Shown here: in pieces, positions 39,267-40,497 of the stretch
How positions within the stretch are numbered: position 1 is the first letter of the stretch
How the letters are laid out: the number at the start of each line of letters is the position of its first letter
Virus record (IMG/VR): IMGVR_UViG_3300008117_000631
Coordinates: 1 to 40,497 of that record
Reading direction: 5' to 3' (one strand)
Source: a virus
Length of the DNA stretch: 40,497 nucleotides
Made by a program: the position numbers and the translations under genes
Notes under the pieces: generated by a model
The model's input: only the letters and a program-made list of their open reading frames with translations
The model's database searches: none
Told to the model about the DNA's origin: nothing

Positions 39267-39460
39267 AGTACAGGTCCCCAATATTGGTATTTCAGCAAAT
39301 CAGCAGAGGTTTCATCATACAACCAGGACAATGCACACCAAACAGAATCTTCAACATTATACCACTCACGATACGCAGTATACCGTTCTTTGAACCATGC
39401 ACTATCACCTCGGGCTTCGGCGTACCTTTCTGCCCTTTTAAGGAATTCTAGCTTGTCCAT
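39263..39460 (-). CDS. Small acidic helical protein, 65 aa
   Basis: Begins MDKLEFLKRAERYAEARGDS; rich in Trp and Tyr (YREWYNVEDSVWCALSWLYD). AAAGGAA precedes it. Unrecognised. Confidence 0.65.
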   Translation of the reverse strand: MDKLEFLKRAERYAEARGDSAWFKERYTAYREWYNVEDSVWCALSWLYDETSADLLKYQYWGPVL

Positions 39461-39471
39461 TTTTATTCCTT

Positions 39472-39612
39472 TTATACCATATGTAGAGGGTTACGGCGAC
39501 GCAAGTATGCAAGTGCCTGCTCTTTGCTATCAAATCTGCCACTGATCGGCGTTTGATGACGACCACGCACAATGTACCATCCGTTCAGTAATTTATTGAA
39601 TACGATTTTCAT
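39472..39612 (-). CDS. Small basic protein, 46 aa
   Basis: Begins MKIVFNKLLNGWYIVRGRHQ, then SGRFDSKEQALAYLRRRN. This strand-strand-helix layout resembles short DUF2188-like domains. GGAGC precedes the ATG. Function unknown. Confidence 0.55.
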   Translation of the reverse strand: MKIVFNKLLNGWYIVRGRHQTPISGRFDSKEQALAYLRRRNPLHMV

Positions 39613-39614
39613 AA

Positions 39615-39887
39615 TTACATGCTCCAATATGATTCGCTGGACGGGCTGCAGTAGTAAGGAGTGTCATAACGCTCCTGAAACTCTTTACCACCAACCAAAT
39701 TTTTGCGGGTGACATAAGTTTCAAAAACTTCAACAATGAAACCCAACTTACGCTTGCCTTCAGCAACCGCTTGAATGTAATCTTTGGTGCTAGGAGCAAA
39801 ATCTTGTTTTGCATACAAGCGCCGACCTTCTTTAGTACGCTTGTCAGACTTGTAAATCTCAAGAGTGTATTCTGTAAGCTTAGACAT
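39615..39887 (-). CDS. Hypothetical protein, 90 aa
   Basis: Begins MSKLTEYTLEIYKSDKRTKE; a basic alpha/beta domain with GFIVEVFETYVTRKN. AAGGAG precedes it; the conserved-spacer promoter is at 39918-39946. Unrecognised. Confidence 0.7.
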   Translation of the reverse strand: MSKLTEYTLEIYKSDKRTKEGRRLYAKQDFAPSTKDYIQAVAEGKRKLGFIVEVFETYVTRKNLVGGKEFQERYDTPYYCSPSSESYWSM

Positions 39888-39917
39888 TTACTTCTCCTTA
39901 TCAGTGACTATAATGAT

Positions 39918-39946
39918 AGTATATCGCCAAACGGATTTATTGTCAA
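39918..39946 (-). promoter_or_regulatory. Conserved-spacer sigma70 promoter (minus, d)
   Basis: TTGACA (39946-39941), spacer ATAAATCCGTTTGG plus CGA, TATACT (39923-39918). The TGA stop of the upstream gene is inside TTGACA. Confidence 0.8.
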
Positions 39947-40098
39947 CTTTCGGGTGAAAATTTTTTGTGTTTTTGTTGTCTTTTGTACAACATTTTGCTT
40001 TTGACAACTTTGTGCTTGAACGGGAGGTCGTTGTCAAAAAGAACACGGTGTGCCCTAGTTTTGACAGGTGTTGCAAAACTAATAACTTCTCTTTTCAT
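39943..40098 (-). CDS. Small basic protein, 51 aa
   Basis: Begins MKREVISFATPVKTRAHRVL and continues FDNDLPFKHKVVKSK, ending YKRQQKHKKFSPES. Very basic, with a phage-family look. No ribosome-binding site is visible. The stop lies inside the next promoter. Too short for a firm call. Confidence 0.5.
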   Translation of the reverse strand: MKREVISFATPVKTRAHRVLFDNDLPFKHKVVKSKMLYKRQQKHKKFSPES

Positions 40099-40135
40099 GA
40101 TAGTAAAATAATAACTAATTATTTATGATTCCATC

Positions 40136-40164
40136 ATTATAATACAGTTTGGATTTATTGTCAA
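40136..40164 (-). promoter_or_regulatory. Sigma70 promoter, divergent member of the conserved class (minus, e)
   Basis: TTGACA (40164-40159), spacer starting ATAAATCC but then AAACTGTAT, TATAAT (40141-40136). Only the first half of the conserved spacer is kept. The upstream gene's TGA is inside TTGACA. Confidence 0.75.
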
Positions 40165-40463
40165 TCCAAAGTAAACTCAAATTCTTTTACATTTTTGATA
40201 ACAAAACTGCGCCAAGCTTTTAAGTCTATGTCATAAACTGCGATATAATCTTTTTCTTTATCCTTTTCTCTTTTATCCTGTACACTTTCAACTAAAGGTA
40301 AAACAGAAGGATCAAGTGTGCAATTCATTACACGTTCAGTACCATCTTTTTTTGTAAAAGTAATTTTTACTGGTCGCTCTTTAAGTAAAATGTGTATCCA
40401 ATGTCTAAACCGTTCCCAGTCATTTTCATTCCAATCTTTTGTAAGATTTTTAGAAACAGTCAT
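40161..40463 (-). CDS. WYL_2/DUF2693-like phage protein, 100 aa
   Basis: After a helical start (DWNENDWERFRHWIHILLKE) comes VKITFTKKDGTERVMNCTLD, then IAVYDIDLKAWRSFVIKNV. This is the pattern of the small SH3-like WYL_2 (DUF2693) family of phages. Function unknown. It overlaps the gene upstream (ATGA) and its stop lies inside the next promoter. Confidence 0.7.
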   Translation of the reverse strand: MTVSKNLTKDWNENDWERFRHWIHILLKERPVKITFTKKDGTERVMNCTLDPSVLPLVESVQDKREKDKEKDYIAVYDIDLKAWRSFVIKNVKEFEFTLD

Positions 40464-40495
40464 TGGTCAACTCCTAGTATTTCACATGCTTCATT
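40460..40495 (-). CDS. C-terminal end of a gene cut by the window edge
   Basis: The frame reads NEACEILGVDQ and then a TGA that overlaps the next ATG. The rest lies outside the window. Inferred from the coupling and the open frame. Confidence 0.4.
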   Translation of the reverse strand, partial: NEACEILGVDQ

Positions 40496-40497
40496 AA

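Noticed and set aside
1-40497. tRNA genes, CRISPR arrays or an integrase
   Set aside because: I found no cloverleaf with a TTCGA-type arm, no regularly spaced repeats and no recombinase-like protein.

Overview
This window looks like part of an A+T-rich genome of a large T4-superfamily tailed phage infecting a Gram-negative bacterium. Five things point there. (1) Many genes sit behind NNTAAATA octamers, often followed by C or CTA, which matches the T4 late promoter. (2) Two very long tail-fibre genes lie together, one with a tail-collar domain. (3) Phage metabolic genes are present: dCMP deaminase, a HAD deoxyribonucleotidase-like enzyme, cupin and SWIM-finger proteins. (4) Genes are short, tightly packed and overlapping, with few gaps. 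(5) Several proteins begin with a short leader ending in [I/L]-x-E before a small residue, like the T4 capsid-targeting peptide cut by the prohead protease. The host is not identifiable from the sequence. No tRNA, CRISPR array or integrase was seen.

Layout. 1-3.5 kb: a membrane coiled-coil protein and two lipoproteins. 3.5-9.1 kb: a proteostasis and translation block with ClpX, ribosomal protein bS21, Hsp20, ClpS, a catalytically dead metallophosphoesterase, a membrane-anchored EF-hand protein, a 515-aa putative packaged protein and a disrupted ClpP. 9.1-17.5 kb: small early-type genes, an intact metallophosphoesterase, a winged-helix protein, a cupin, a methyltransferase/radical-SAM pair and dCMP deaminase. 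17.5-18.7 kb, minus strand: small secreted and membrane proteins. 18.7-25.1 kb: small proteins, DUF4337, a HAD phosphatase, then three genes with capsid-targeting-like leaders, the last a lytic transglycosylase. 25.2-28.2 kb: an AbrB-like protein, IF-1, an Fe/Mn superoxide dismutase, a glycosyltransferase-like protein and an A-type Fe-S carrier. 28.2-35.4 kb: tail fibres and a broken lectin-like fibre gene. 35.4-40.5 kb, minus strand: about 20 very small genes, several driven by near-identical sigma70-type promoters.

How the parts may work together (inference). The phage appears to bring its own tools for host protein quality control (ClpX, ClpS, Hsp20 and a damaged ClpP) and for translation initiation (bS21, IF-1). 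Several genes have their ATG at the predicted transcription start, so part of the transcriptome may be leaderless. The hsp20 leader can fold so that a CUUGCUU segment covers the Shine-Dalgarno with a bulged G, as in ROSE RNA thermometers. The leader-bearing proteins, including the lytic transglycosylase and the superoxide dismutase, may be packaged in the capsid and delivered with the DNA.

Three genes are broken: clpP by a deletion of about 59 nt, a packaged-protein gene by about 100 bp of G+C-rich DNA encoding a bacterial topoisomerase I fragment, and a lectin fibre by a frameshift or deletion. These could be real mutations or assembly artefacts; read mapping would decide.
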